Assembly: GCA_963556495.2 (NCBI GenBank)
Contig: OY747713.1
Location: 37,089,461-37,153,460 of the forward strand
Source: Valencia hispanica
Lineage: Eukaryota; Chordata; Actinopteri; Cyprinodontiformes; Valenciidae
Length of the DNA stretch: 64,000 nucleotides
Reading direction: 5' to 3'
Positions 23,334-35,341 of the stretch are shown piece by piece. Position 1 is the first letter of the stretch. Every line of letters starts with the position of its first letter. The notes beneath the pieces were generated by a model. It saw nothing but the letters and a program-made list of their open reading frames with translations. It was not told where the DNA came from and did not search any database. A program made the position numbers and the translations under genes.

Positions 23334-26300
23334 CGTTATTGAGTTTACAATGTAATTTATTGTGGAATCTACTGGGACACTTCTTGCCTTTTTGAGCTGT
23401 TGCCTCTCTCCAGCTCATGAACTTTAGTGATCAGGAACATAGAGATAATTGGAATTATCCATAGAGACTAGCATTTCCTCCTAAAATCTAGAATACTTTG
23501 CTTTTAAACATTAAACAGGCTTTTCTTTGTCTAATCTTTTGTCCTCTTTGACCTTTGACCCTTTTTGAGATGACGACTTTATTTTCAGTCAGTTAGTAAA
23601 TGTGCCCTAATTGTATGGCTGATCAGAAAAATTTGTTTGTTTCTACTGTTAGTTACATTTTATGCACTTTGCCTCATGTTCTTTTTTTATTTATTTCCTT
23701 TTATTTATTCTGTTGTAAAGCACTTTTGGGACAAGGTTATATAGCTGGATAGTTTTGTTGGATAGCTATAACATTAATTTTATGACAAATATTGTTTATC
23801 AAGAATCCAAGAAACCTTTTAGGATTACATTTTTTGGTCTCATGTTCAATATGATAGATGAATTTGACTTGTAGGAGCAATACAGTTTTCTGAATTTGTG
23901 ATTAATCATGGCAGGTGTTAAACCAAAACTGAGTGCTGAGATTGAATCAAAAGGCGGCGCAGCAAATTATTATTCAGGGGTGTGAACGATTATGCAACCC
24001 GGTTATTGCAATGCTTTTTAACTTCTCTTTTCCTTCCAACTGATTTATTTGTATCAGTTAAATTGTACAAGATCACTGTCACATTAAAGATGGAAAAATG
24101 TCTCAAATTATTTATCTTGGTCACATTTTTTAAATCACAAAAACCTGACAGCCAGGGGTGAGAATTCAAAGTGGATGGCAACAATAATTGCAAAACAAAA
24201 CATAAATGGAGAGCAGCAGGAGACAAAAGAATAGTGATGAAAAAGTGCCCAGCACCCCATGCCTTGCAGCATAACTAGAGTTAGCCTAGGAAACCTGAGC
24301 CACTCCAAGATACAGAGCATACAGAGCAAGTATTCAATCCCCTTTTCTTCATGAAACAACCACAAAGTCCAGTATGTGTTTTGGGGATTTTCTGTGATAA
24401 ATTGACACCAAGTAGCATTTGGGTGAAGTGGAGGTAAAGTCAGAAATTGTTTGTGTTCTGCAAATAAAAATCTGAAAAGTGTGGCGTGCATTTGCATTAA
24501 GAGCCCCTGAATCAATACTTTATAAAACCACATTGCGCTACAATGTAAAACTGAAAGTGTTTTGTGCGCATTGACTGTTGTTCTTTGTAAAACCAATCAA
24601 GCTCAGTTAGAGTGGATTTAATGTCTGGACTTTGACTGGGCCACTAAGAAAGGAATATTTGTTTTTAACAATGTTTTTCCTGTATTTTTCTTTTTATGTT
24701 AACTAATAGTGTAAATTTAATTTAATTGCGATTTTGAGAGCTTGTAATTAGAAGAATTAGTAGAGAAAGTCATCATAAGCTAACTCCCTCATATTTATGA
24801 GATGCTTAACTCATAAATATGAGATACACATTCTCTGTATTTCCAACAGAGTGGAGAAAAAAGGTTTCCACTGAAAATAACTGACATTTATTTAAAATGT
24901 ATTGTTTTTGTAAAGCTCCATAATTAACACTAAACAGTCACAAAGTAATATTACGAAACATTAGCTTCTTAAAATTATTACAAAAACATTTGTAAAATAA
25001 AAACTTTTCTTGGTTTTACAAACTTTTAAAATGTATGAACAACATACTAAATGAAGCTAAATGAAGGGCTACAAAAAGTTGGTAAAAGCGCTACCCTCAC
25101 TCTACCCAGGATATCTGCTCAGAGAGGAGATTACAGAGGCGCAGCAGGCAGGTCGATTTCTTTCTTTAATGGGGTTCTGAGTGAAAATACGGCTCAGAAC
25201 ATGTTCTCTTTGCAGTTCCTATTAATCGTGTGCAGACAAAACTTAACAGAACAGTTGACCTGCTTAATAAGTAGAGTTGCAGCTGTGTGATGCTCCGCTA
25301 CTGTTTCACTGTGAACATCAGTGTTGTAGGGATAAGCTTACACTAGGATTTTTGGGAAGTTGTTGGATGAAATGCACAAACTACAAAGTTCTATGATATC
25401 CCAGGTTTTTTTGTATGTCAAATTCTGCAATTCAACCCCCATTTTCAACACCTTGGTTCTGGGTCCAGATCTGAATTTAAACAATGTTTTCATAAATGCA
25501 CCATAAATTGAAAATGGGAGCATACTGTTGAGATCAGAGATGACATTTGAAACCCTTTCATTTAGACTTTTTTTCCTTTTTCCTGTTTGTAATCCTGGTT
25601 CTGGGTTATTCATTTCAACTCACTCTCTGCTAACGTTACAGTTAGACATGAGTTACTTTAACCCTGGAGTTGAAAACCTTGCCCAATATGAGGGGTCAAA
25701 CCCATATTCCACCCTATTATGTTAGAACTAAACAATATTTTTCACCCATGACTGGATTAGCGAAAATAACCCAAATTTAACCCAGGGTGTTTTGGATAAT
25801 AAGAATCTTTGTACTTCGTTTCTGTGGCGTCTCTGCATTTGGGGCCGATGGGGGCCGGCCCCACCAGATGTCGCTGTGGAGCTCTATGCACGGCATGCTT
25901 AAATTAATCAGTAGAACAGGTTCGTTCTTTACAGAGTAATAATATATAAAGACCGATTCTGTTACCAAGAAGATTCTGCTAAAAACATTTGTGTATAACA
26001 GTCTTTGCCAAAATACTGACAAGCTCAATAGGCTAAATCCTCTTGAAGCAGTGATTGGGGCTGGCCCCTTAACGTTTGTTTAAATGATGAACATCTGAAA
26101 CCACAGTGCACATGCACTACTCAGTAGACAGCTGAGGGGCACAAATACCACGGCCCCAAACTAAGATCCCGCTACCTTCCTCGGTAGAGAAAGGTGGCAA
26201 TGAGCCATCTGACGTGCAGTCAGCCGGAAATTTATTAGAAGAAGAAGAGATTCCACTATCAAACCACAGCAGGAAGTGATGCGCCCCAATTTTGCTAAAT

Positions 26301-26610
26301 GCGAAAGTTGGTTGTGCAGCATAACTCGTATTAAAATATCGGAATATCACACGTCACGTTTACGTTCTGTTGGATAGAAGTGTGCAGCCGTCTAATATCC
26401 ACGCTAGCTACCAAGACAAAAAAAGAAAGAATGAAGTAGATTTTTTGATGCAGTCTAAATTTAGCATGTTGCCTCTTGAACGAAAATGAGAGATTAAACA
26501 TTTGGGACGTCCCCAGCCAGTGGATTTTAACATCGGTCAAGGACTTTAAAAGGTTACTATAGATTTAAAGGGGATTATTTGACAGATATTATATAGTTAT
26601 TGAAAAGTTT
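23334..26610. other. Intergenic between B1 and B2, transposon-derived in part
   Basis: 23940-24660 carries Tc1-type phrases (caagtattcaatcccctttt, ctttataaaaccacattgcg, ctttgactgggcca). 25790-26110 is an unclassified repeat. The minus-strand frame 24135-24596 lies within the transposon sequence and is not a gene. Confidence 0.4.
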
Positions 26611-26616
26611 GCTCGG

Positions 26617-26657
26617 ATGGAAGATCTGCACCCCCCTCCTCAAGAAGAACAACACTG
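26617..26657 (+). CDS. Candidate short first exon upstream of B2
   Basis: ATG GAA GAT CTG... opens 13 codons plus 2 bases and ends at a consensus donor (CACTG|GTGAGTGA). I cannot join it in frame to B2, whose own ATG exon is at 26998. It may be an unrelated transcript or chance. Confidence 0.2.
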
Positions 26658-26971
26658 GTGAGTGACCCTTTATTTGTAATTTCATGTAGGCTATAAAAAG
26701 GTTTCATTCTTAAATGGCATAAAATGGGGTTTAAATCAATTTTAAACACATCAAATAGCCAGTCAGATTGTATGCATCACAGAAGAATTAGTTGCTGCTA
26801 TTAGGTGTTGAGTTGCTGTGCCCCACCTAACTTATGTTTTGTTTCCTTTAAAGAATGTACCCAAGCAAGCCAAAGTACAGGCACAGGGAACGTGCCTTTA
26901 AAAAAAATTTTTTCTACAAGCCTTGTTTTTAAGGCGTCGTCTTAAAGGAAAAGCTTCTCTCCAAGCTATAC

Positions 26972-26981
26972 TTTCGGTTTC
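26972..26981 (-). promoter_or_regulatory. Perfect ISRE core before B2
   Basis: TTTCGGTTTC reads GAAACCGAAA on minus, an exact GAAANNGAAA interferon-stimulated response element core. It ends 16 bases before the B2 ATG, similar to the placement in B1. Confidence 0.5.
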
Positions 26982-26997
26982 CTGTTAGGCGGCAGCC

Positions 26998-29900
26998 ATG
27001 GTGAGTAGCAACTTTCGGTCTCTATCTGTTTATACAGATTTACACATTTTCTGTGGTTTACATGGGAGTGAAACAGTGACTTATCGTGCACTGTCTCTTT
27101 CCTCTCCGTTTTCATTAACGCAGGCTGGAGAGGTTACCAGGTAAGTGTGCTGACCCCATCAAAAACAATCTGCGGGTTTACGAACGTCAAATTACACAAC
27201 TCTGTTATTATTTTTAGACGAGAACTGTTCCTGAAATCTCAACAAGATTTCAAAACGAATGCCTTCGAGATTATTAGGATGATGGTTTCTTGGTGCAACA
27301 AGACTCCCGGAAGTAGACACCTAGTGGATGAGGTAGGTAAAAAGTTGAAGTCTAAACCAGTCGCATTGTTTTAAAGGAGGTTCAATTATTGTTCATGGGT
27401 TTGTTTGTTTTGTCTTCAACAGATACTTCACAGCATCTTCTTTCTGGGAAATATCAACACAATCCCATTCTCTCCAGAGGAAATTATACCTGATGAGGAC
27501 ATGCTCAATAACCTAAAGGAGAGATACAGCAGACCGTTTGACTACTATAAGACTCAGCTTCCCAGGCGCAGTCCATTCTCCTGTGTACTGGACATGGTAA
27601 GATATTAGTTTGAGTTAGAGGTCAGTGAATATTTATACAACACTCTTCATCGTCAAATCAAACTTAATGGTAATTATAGTTCATAGATTTCAGCACACAA
27701 ATTCAAAAAGCAGGTACAATATCCCATTTTAAGCAGCTTGTTTTGTAAGAAAACACATTCAAAGTTATGTAACCTCTTATTTATAACGTATCATCCAAAT
27801 TATAAACATTTTTTTGTAATAAAGCCAATCAGCACCGGAAAGACCACTTCCAGTCAGGAGTTTACATCTTTAGCATTTAAATCTCCTGGTCATGTCTTGA
27901 TTTATTTTAACCATTAATTTTTTTTCCTAGAGTGAAATCAAACACAACAAAGATTTTAAATGACTTTAAAAAAAAAAAAAAACAAGATTGTTGGAAGTTT
28001 GAATTTATTGTAGTTTCTTTAGTCCACACTGGGTTAAAATTATACTTCCAAGCTTAATTATAGACACCACGCCCCCCACTAATGTTTGGAGAAATGACAC
28101 TGAGCAAGCTGCAATGACACCATGCACCATCTGTTATGGAGTATAGGTTGTGAAAAGAACAAGTGTAGAAATGAACCGATGTTACCTGGAGATATTTGAT
28201 GATTAACAAAAAAGAAAACTTACAAGGGGAATTGTAGTGCGGAACAGGTCATGTGCACAAGCAAAGTAACAGCCTTGATGACAGGTAATATAACGGCAGG
28301 AACCATTGGAGAACAATAAGAACCGATGAGCTTATATACCGAGGAAGAGGTGAAGTGCCAAAGCATCCATAAGGACTAATGAGAAGCAAATAGAAAGAGC
28401 TGAATGAGAGTGCAGGCAGAGGTGAATCAGGTGGAAGGGGGGGGAAACTGACAGGCTGGGGGAAGGTAAATGAACAACACAGGAGCTGAACCAAAACTCA
28501 GAGAAGTTACAAATCAGGGGAAAAGTATACAATAATGGAAGAAAACCAAATCCAAAAGGACAAAGTAGAGAGTGAACGAATAAAAAACTAGCTCAAAGTA
28601 ATAAACTAACATATCAAGATCTAGGAAAGTAAATTAACAACAACAAAAAAGGATCAAAACAGAAACCCAAATAACACTCCAACACCCAAGGATCATAGCA
28701 TCATCAACCAGCTTCTGACTGAATATTTGACCACTCTTTTTGGCAGAAATGGTAGAGGTAGCTTCCTTGCATGGAACTGGCTTTTACTCATAACCCACAA
28801 ATGTTTATCTGGGGTGGGATCAATGTTTTATTTTATTTTTTTCTCAGAAGCCTAACTATAGCCTGTTTTATTAATTCCAAAAATCATTTGTTATGTGTGG
28901 TAATAGTCGATGTCTTGCTGGAAAACACATTTGTGTCCAATTTTCATCACCTAGCTGTTAATTCAACATTAAATTGCAGGTATTCATTCGTCCATCCACA
29001 TTGTGTAATACACCAGTACCACCCTCAGCATGATGCTGCTATCACCATATTTGACAGCTGATGCATATTTCTTGGTTTTAAAAACTTCACCCTGACTCAT
29101 TCAAACACATGTGGCCAAAAAGCTCAATTTTTGTCTCCTCTGACTATAAAACTCTTCTTCAGAGGGCATCTGACTTACAGATGTGGACAGCTGCAAACTC
29201 CACCTGATCTAAGAGGTGTTGACCTTGGAGAAGGCGCTTCTGTCCAGGAATGATCAGATACTAAAAACAGATAAAAACCAAAACACGGACACATAAGGAT
29301 TATGGCAAAATCTGGTTTTAGAGTGTGCAAATTAGGGTAATATTAATCTTCTGGAATGACCTGACCTCAACTCTACTAAACCTTTGTGGATCATAGTAAA
29401 AACCAGAGTCTAATAGAGGTTAAATATTCCACCTCAATCATGGCAGAAGCTTGTTGTTTCACAACAAATTAAACACATGCACCCAAATCTTATTTTTTCT
29501 TAAAAAGTAATTTGAGGTGGTATGTTGTATTATTATTTAACTCTTAATATACTGCTGTATTAAGAATTAAACACTTCCAAAATGATATTGTTGATGCTGT
29601 TGATGAGTGTATGTAAACTTATGACCATAATAGTTTGTGTATAATTTTTTTAAGTTCAGAATACCACTGTTTTAGTGTAATTGCATTAACTCGATGGATT
29701 CTTACAATTGCTTCCAGGTTGTCCTGCAGAACAATTCTGAAAATGAAAACCAGATAAAGCAGACTTTGGGCGATCTGGTCAAACGTTTGAAAAAAGGTTT
29801 TCTGGTCTCCTCCACCATCTGCATCTCTAACTCCAACAAATCAGCCAAGCAATATGGAGTCTCCATGTCCACCACTGGTCCTAATCCTGGCAAAATTATG

Positions 29901-30344
29901 ATCGCTGCCTGCAGTTTGAGCTCTTACTGGGATGAATATGTAGCTGATGCAACGATGACCTATTATCCCGAGAAGAAGAAGAAGATTTATTTCGATGGGA
30001 CCTTCCAACTAGTTGCAGACGTCATATGCAGAGCATATAACATCAACAATGGGTGTGAAATGGAGCCTTGCAAATCATGCGGGAATCTCTTTGGCTTGCA
30101 AACAAATTGTCAAAAAGAGTGGCCCTATGGCAACTGTGCTGAAGTTGAGAGTCTGAGCAATTTGTTTAAAACGGATGAACAAGTTAAGCAGAATTCTAGG
30201 CCAACATCGGACACATTCACACCAGAGAACAGGCAGAATGCCAGAGACAATACTCTGGAGGTGCTCAGGAAAACCCTGAAAACGATTCAGTTTAACACGT
30301 GGGGTGGTGAATTCTACAGGGCATCAAATAATCCTTCTGTGTAG
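26998..30344 (+). CDS. Family B gene, copy 2 (B2), deaminase-like zinc motif
   Basis: Exons: 26998-27000 (ATG), 27124-27140, 27218-27332, 27423-27596, 29718-30344; 311 aa. Exons 3 and 4 are 115 and 174 bases, identical in length to B1, and the intron 1 start (gtgagtagcaacttt) is also conserved. The N-terminal part is helical; exon 4 ends QLPRRSPFSCVLDM as in B1. The last exon has YGVSMSTTG, then PCKSC (C221, C224) and WPYGNCAEVESLSNLF (C243, E245). About half of the residues agree with B1 by eye, densest around these motifs, which argues for selection on a zinc site. AATAAA signals at 30524-30529 and 30537-30542. No signal peptide or membrane segment, so probably cytosolic or nuclear. I do not recognise the family; a deaminase-like fold is inference. 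Confidence 0.85.
27845..29640. mobile_element. Tc1-like element in B2 intron 4
   Basis: The left end (cttccagtcaggagtttacat) and right end (gagtgtatgtaaacttatgacc) are inverted relatives, in the style of Tc1 elements with a tttacatac core. The interior phrase ggccaaaaagctcaattttt (29112) is typical of fish DNA transposons. No transposase survives. Confidence 0.5.
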
Positions 30345-30544
30345 AGCGCTGATGATGTAAAATGAAAGTCTTTAATCACAAGCTGGCTTCCTATCTCCGC
30401 TTTTATGATCAAATATGCTTTACTGCGGCATCCTAAGTGTCCCTCTCACAGTTTTCAACAAGTACACTTGGCATGTATTTTCATCTTGTACTGCTATTAA
30501 CCTTTGAAAAAATTGTTGACGTTAATAAAAATTGTTAATAAATT

Positions 30545-31730
30545 CAGTTTTTAATTGTTGCTAAAATGTGTTATATCATTACTTTTTTTTCGGTCCCACA
30601 AGGTGAACAGACTCGCCACTAGGTGGGAGTAGAATCAAAATTAGTAAAAGTATTCTACATGTCTTTTGAAACTCTGGTTAGATTCAGCGCAATTCAATTC
30701 AAACTTTATTGACAGAGTTTAACTGGAAACGTGTTCATTAATATATAAATGTTTTCTAGAACTATGCAAAATGTTGCAAGAAGGCTTTGAAAGACAAAAA
30801 GAAAAAAAGACCAAGCTGACTTCCAGTGAAAAAAATAAGGTACTAAAACTCACTGAAAACAAGTTAAATATTAATTTATATTGACTATTTCCTCTGAATT
30901 ACTGAATCAATCTGAATCTATAGTAGGCTACTCCAGGATCAATAAATTACCATCTTAATGAAATTCGTTGTCAGCCGTCCTGGAAAACCTGTTAAACAGA
31001 AGGTTTGGGCCTGAAACACATTCATTTTACAACTTTATACTTTTGAGGATCCCATTGTTCCACTTAGAGCCCTTTTTTGTTTTTACCTTTTTTTTAAAGT
31101 AGCAAAGTATAGTGGTTGCAATATTTTGTTTGCTTCTCCAGTCAATGGGGTAATTAGGTAGAAGGTTACAGAAGCTTGACAATGATACCAACCAGAATAA
31201 TGGTATAAAAACGCATTAAGTCAATAGGATAATGGCAACGGTTTCATATCCTTTATTTGTATGTTGAACTTGAAGCCCTTAGGACTGAATTATGCTTTTT
31301 CTAGCAATAATAGAATAGGTTTTTGTTTGAGCAATATTTACTTACTTAGGCTTCTTATTCCCTGACAGGCAGGTTTCATTTCCTTTTGACCGCATCTGCA
31401 GTTCTTGATAAAGCTATATGAATTTTCTATTAAAAAAGGCAAATTGTTTAAACATCTTTTTTTTAAATCAACAAAATTTCATCAACTATTCTTTTTTTGT
31501 TGTTGTTATGAATAGGCTACGTATACTAGATAATAAAAAAACTGATCAGCACCAGGAACGAACAGAGCTTCCCTGGGTAAATAATCCGCTGCGCCCTGCT
31601 ATCTGGCATTCATGTGACTAAAAGGGAAAACGCACCTATTAAAACAACAACTGCATGGTCTGTCCCCCAAGAGACAGAAAAACAACACAATTCCTTTAAC
31701 AGCATAATGATGTTGTAGAAAACGCAGCAG
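30545..31730. other. No gene seen
   Basis: AT-rich intergenic stretch downstream of B2. A weak IRF-like aagggaaa (31622-31629) lies upstream of the candidate A2 promoter. Confidence 0.35.
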
Positions 31731-31739
31731 TTTTCCCAC

Positions 31740-31943
31740 TGAGTGGCCATTTGAAGGCGGCAGAGCTGTGAGTGGCTGAACGTCAAGACGTCAACTAACG
31801 TAGTTGCTGGAGTCTTCTTCTTCTTCTTGCTGTGGTGGACGTTTCTCGGGCCGACGCAGCGCTGCTTTCGGCCGAAGCTCTACTAATTGTTCTTGACTCC
31901 TAAGGAATGAACCGTCTCTTAAAGTGGAGTCACTGTAACCTCT
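31740..31943 (+). promoter_or_regulatory. Candidate promoter and non-coding first exon of A2
   Basis: A locally CpG-rich stretch (cgtttctcgggccgacgcagc) ends at a donor (cctctg|GTAGGT, 31943/31944). Gene A2's first coding exon has an acceptor in front of its ATG, so a 5' UTR exon must lie upstream on this strand, and this is the best candidate. Confidence 0.35.
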
Positions 31944-32204
31944 GGTAGGTATAGTTAGTGTGGCTCCGAGACGCTGAGTTTTATCGGAAGGGTTTGTTCC
32001 TAGGGGAAAACGTTTACTTTGTCACATTCATGTTACTTTCGTTTTCCATCTGGTGTTTGACTAGTTGATATTTCTCTTTCTATAAAATAACAACCATTTT
32101 AACTTGTTTATATCCTAAGCAATGATGTAACTTTCGGAAGAAATAACAGAGGTTTTATAGAAATTGTTATATTTCGTAGTTAATAAATGCAATATCCAGA
32201 GGTC

Positions 32205-32370
32205 GTTGGGCGAGAGGCGGGGCACAACTTGGGCAAGTTGCCAGTTTGTCGACATATAGGGCCTATTTAATAATGAATTTTTTTAGTATATTGTTGGACT
32301 GACGACCTGTCCAGGGTGTAGCCCACCTCTCGCCCCATGACAGCTGGAGATAGGCACCAGCCCCCCCGCA
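32205..32370. repeat. Two inverted pieces of the gcgagaggcggggca repeat
   Basis: gttgggcgagaggcggggca at 32206 faces an inverted piece (ccacctctcgccccatgac) at 32323. Together they form an imperfect palindrome of a repeat also present at 13628. Confidence 0.5.
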
Positions 32371-32645
32371 ACCCTGCATATGAATACCGCGGTCAAGTGA
32401 GCCGACACTTGGAAATGCGCGGTCAAGCAAATCCGCCGCTAAGCTTATAAACATTAGCTTCGCGCATACATTATGCATTACGGTAAGGGAGCACTGGGGC
32501 GCCCTTTCAGGCGAAAACAGTGAAAGAGAGGAATAAAAAGGATTAACCATAATAAATAAAATTTTTATTACCTACATAATACTTTTCCATTCTATATCCC
32601 AAGTACAGATTTTATAATTTTACAGCAAGTTTTTGAGAAATAATA

Positions 32646-33830
32646 AGTCAAAGTACAGTATAATGTCTTTCCAGAATATGCCTTTGTGCCATTTTCAATA
32701 ATTTATTTCTCCAAAATACTAAGAGGTAGGGCTGGGCGATATGGCCTAAAAATAAAATCTCCGATTTTTTCACACCAAATCCGATTTCCGATTTTAATAG
32801 ATTTTTTTTCTTTCTCCCTTTATTTTCTTAAACAGAAATAACAAATGACAGAATCTATTTTTTTGAAACTCTTATTTTAATATCTTCTTTGGGAGTCTAC
32901 CTGAATTCAAAGTTGTGTGCAAAGTTGGTAGCACATACCTGGCGTCCAAAGTTTTCAGTAGGTAAATAAAGTTGGGCTTTTCCACTGTATACACAGGCAC
33001 CATATCTTTGGCAATATAAATTGTGATGGCATCTGTGATTGGTTTCCACTGGACACCCGTCCTATCATAAGGGACACAGTGTGAAAATGATTCCCCTATG
33101 GTGGCTTGTCTTTTGGCGGTGTTTTGTGAGCTGCTGCTTGCTTGAGCATCTCGTAGAGAGCAGCACTTCTCCCACTCGACGAAGTGCCTCTGTTTCAGGT
33201 GTTGAAACAAATTTGTCGTACTCTCACCTTTGGTAGCAACAGCCTTCAAACAGATTTTGCGGCGTGCTGTTTGTTGCTCCAAGTCTGAAGTAGCAAAACC
33301 GAACCAGTTCCATAAAATTGAAGAAAACTGTCCCTTTTTTGGGAACAAGCTCTTCTTTGCTAGTTGCAAAGGGTGTGTGTGTGGGGGGTGGTAAATCTCG
33401 ATTTCCCCAAAAATAAATCTTAAACGATGATTAATCGTTTAATTAATTAATCGATAAAATCGATTTATCGCCCAGCCCTACTAAGAGGTGACAGCAAACG
33501 TTCTTCAGATTATGGTAAAGGGTGTCTTATAGTATAATCGGAATAAATGTTTCTGAATTTTACTATAGAAGCTTGGAGAAATTCCAAGTCAAAGTACAGT
33601 ATAATGTCTTTCCAGAAAAGGCGTTTGTGACATTTTCAAGAATTTATGTCTCTAAAATACTAAGAGGTGACAACAAACTCTCTTCAGATTATGGTAAAGG
33701 GTGTCCTATAGTATAACCAGAATAAATATTTCTGAATTTTATTGTAAGATTTTGGAGAAATAAGAAGTCATAGTACAGTATAATTGATTTCATGGAAATA
33801 CTTAATGTTAATTGCCTTTGATCAAATTGC
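32646..33830 (+). repeat. 179-bp tandem repeat, interrupted by a hAT element
   Basis: The phrase agtcaaagtacagtataatg begins at 32646 and 33587, and in a variant form at 33766. After removing the 754-bp hAT and one 8-bp target copy, the spacing is 179 bases both times. At least two full units and part of a third are present. No coding capacity is seen. Confidence 0.75.
32727..33480 (-). mobile_element. hAT element, 754 bp, internally deleted
   Basis: Terminal inverted repeats TAGGGCTGGGCGAT... (32727) and ...ATCGCCCAGCCCTA (33480) are flanked by perfect 8-bp duplications CTAAGAGG (32719-32726 and 33481-33488), diagnostic of hAT. On the minus strand an open frame (33369-32872, 165 aa) keeps a BED-type zinc-finger region: W-x2-F near residue 21, a Cys, and an H-x4-H ending LKQRH. 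The transposase catalytic part is gone. Non-autonomous. Confidence 0.9.
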
Positions 33831-34014
33831 ACACAAAATGCTTTTTATTTAAACAAAATTCTTATACTAATAAAACATACAAAACCCTTTTTTCAAAACA
33901 AAATAAATTAACAACACATTAAAATATAATAACAGCCTAACAACAAAGAAATTTTAACTTCTTCACTTTAACAATGTTATATAATTGCTTCTATAAATAA
34001 AGAGATGGATAAAT

Positions 34015-34128
34015 CTAAGATTCACACAATGGGCAGTCCCACGCTTTCTTCTTTAGCTCTATAATGTTTGATGGATCCATCTGTATGCACTGCAAATGGT
34101 ACCACCTGTTGCAGGTGTCACACTGAAT
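34015..34128 (-). CDS. PHD-finger terminal exon
   Basis: After a good minus-strand acceptor (gatttacag|ATTCAG) the frame gives 37 residues with the second half of a PHD finger: CDTCNRWYHLQC, then W-x-CPLC, then a stop (TAG, 34017-34015). PHD fingers bind histone tails, and terminal PHD fingers also occur in some transposon-encoded proteins. I found no upstream exon on this strand, so it may be a leftover of a transposon or of a gene copy. The zinc ligands present are intact. Confidence 0.5.
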   Translation of the reverse strand: MQCDTCNRWYHLQCIQMDPSNIIELKKKAWDCPLCES

Positions 34129-34424
34129 CTGTAAATCCTAATCAACAAATGTAGTCAATGAAAATATCAATATAGCATTTTATAAATAGTTGTAAATTTT
34201 CCATATTTGGATGTTGACATTGACTAACACAAATCTTGGTTAGACTTAGACACTAGCCTCCAAAAAATGTTTCACAGATTAAAGGGCATCATAAATAGTT
34301 GATGGATACTTGGTTGAGTTACATGTCTTTAATCGTCTAACGGTTTTGTTTGGCAATCACTATTCCGATTTGAACGGATCAGAATACGTTTAGGAGGATA
34401 GTGTAGTTTGTATTTGAGGAACTA

Positions 34425-34620
34425 GTCCATACATTTGTTACTACAAGGCTGGACTACTGTAATTATTTGATATCAGAAAGTCCACAAAAAACACTAAAAG
34501 CTTTCAGTTGATCCAAAATGCTGCAGCAAGAATTCTGATGAATATTAAAAAGAGAGATCGCATTTCTCCTGTTTTAGCTTCCCTTCATTGGCTCCCTATT
34601 AAATCCAGGGTTAATATTTA
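34425..34620 (+). mobile_element. LINE RT fragment
   Basis: Reads TTRLDYCNYL, then with a frameshift QLIQNAAARIL and LHWLP, the conserved C-terminal part of L2/Rex-type LINE ORF2. Truncated at both ends. Confidence 0.65.
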
Positions 34621-34679
34621 ATTTTAATATTATTATTAAATTATATATATTTTTTCTATAGTAGTATTTACATTTACAT

Positions 34680-35148
34680 TTGTATGGACAATCAGCAAAC
34701 AATGACCCGCTGCAGTATCAGGACCCACTTCAGTTTGCTTATCACTTATCGTCTGTTGTGGAGAGTGTAATCTCTTCAGCCATCATCTGTTGGGGTAGCA
34801 GGATCAGAGACAGGGTCTTAAAAAGGCTAAACAACCTGATAAAGAAGGCTGGTTCTGTTCTTGGGACAACTGTGGAACATCTAGAGATGATGATGCAAAG
34901 AAGGATTCTTCATAAAATCAAAAAAAAAAAATATGGGCAACCCTGAGCATCCTCTTCATGAAACTGTCATACAACAACAGAGCGTCTTCAGTCGGAGGCT
35001 TCTTCAGTTTTGCTGCAATACAGACCGCTACAGGAAATCCTTCCTGCCCACAGCCATCATCATCTACAACAACTCCTTAAAGAATTAATTATATGAGCTA
35101 TACCAACACTTAATTTCCCTCTGGGATCAATAAAGTATTATTGATTTG

Positions 35149-35150
<2 letters not shown>
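34680..35150 (+). mobile_element. LINE ORF2 C-terminus and 3' tail
   Basis: The frame 34680-34946 reads DPLQFAY, then AIICWGSRIRD and LIKKAGSVLG, typical of another fish LINE group. Its tail (ccctctgggatcaataaagta) recurs at 17390-17475. Confidence 0.65.

Positions 35151-35154
<4 letters not shown>

Positions 35155-35200
<46 letters not shown>
35155..35200. repeat. (AT)n microsatellite
   Basis: About 23 AT units directly after the LINE tail. Confidence 0.9.
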
Positions 35201-35341
35201 CCTTTTTTTTCTTTTGAAATTTTTCCTAACCATCTCTAAGTGTATTTCTGTGAATATTTAACTTTATATGTTTATAATGTGTGTATATATAATTTTTTTT
35301 TTCTTTTTCGTTTGTGTTTTTTTAGGTGACAAAGAGTGAGA

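Noticed and set aside
24135..24596. 153-codon minus-strand frame
   Set aside because: Lies within Tc1-like transposon sequence and reads its non-coding strand.
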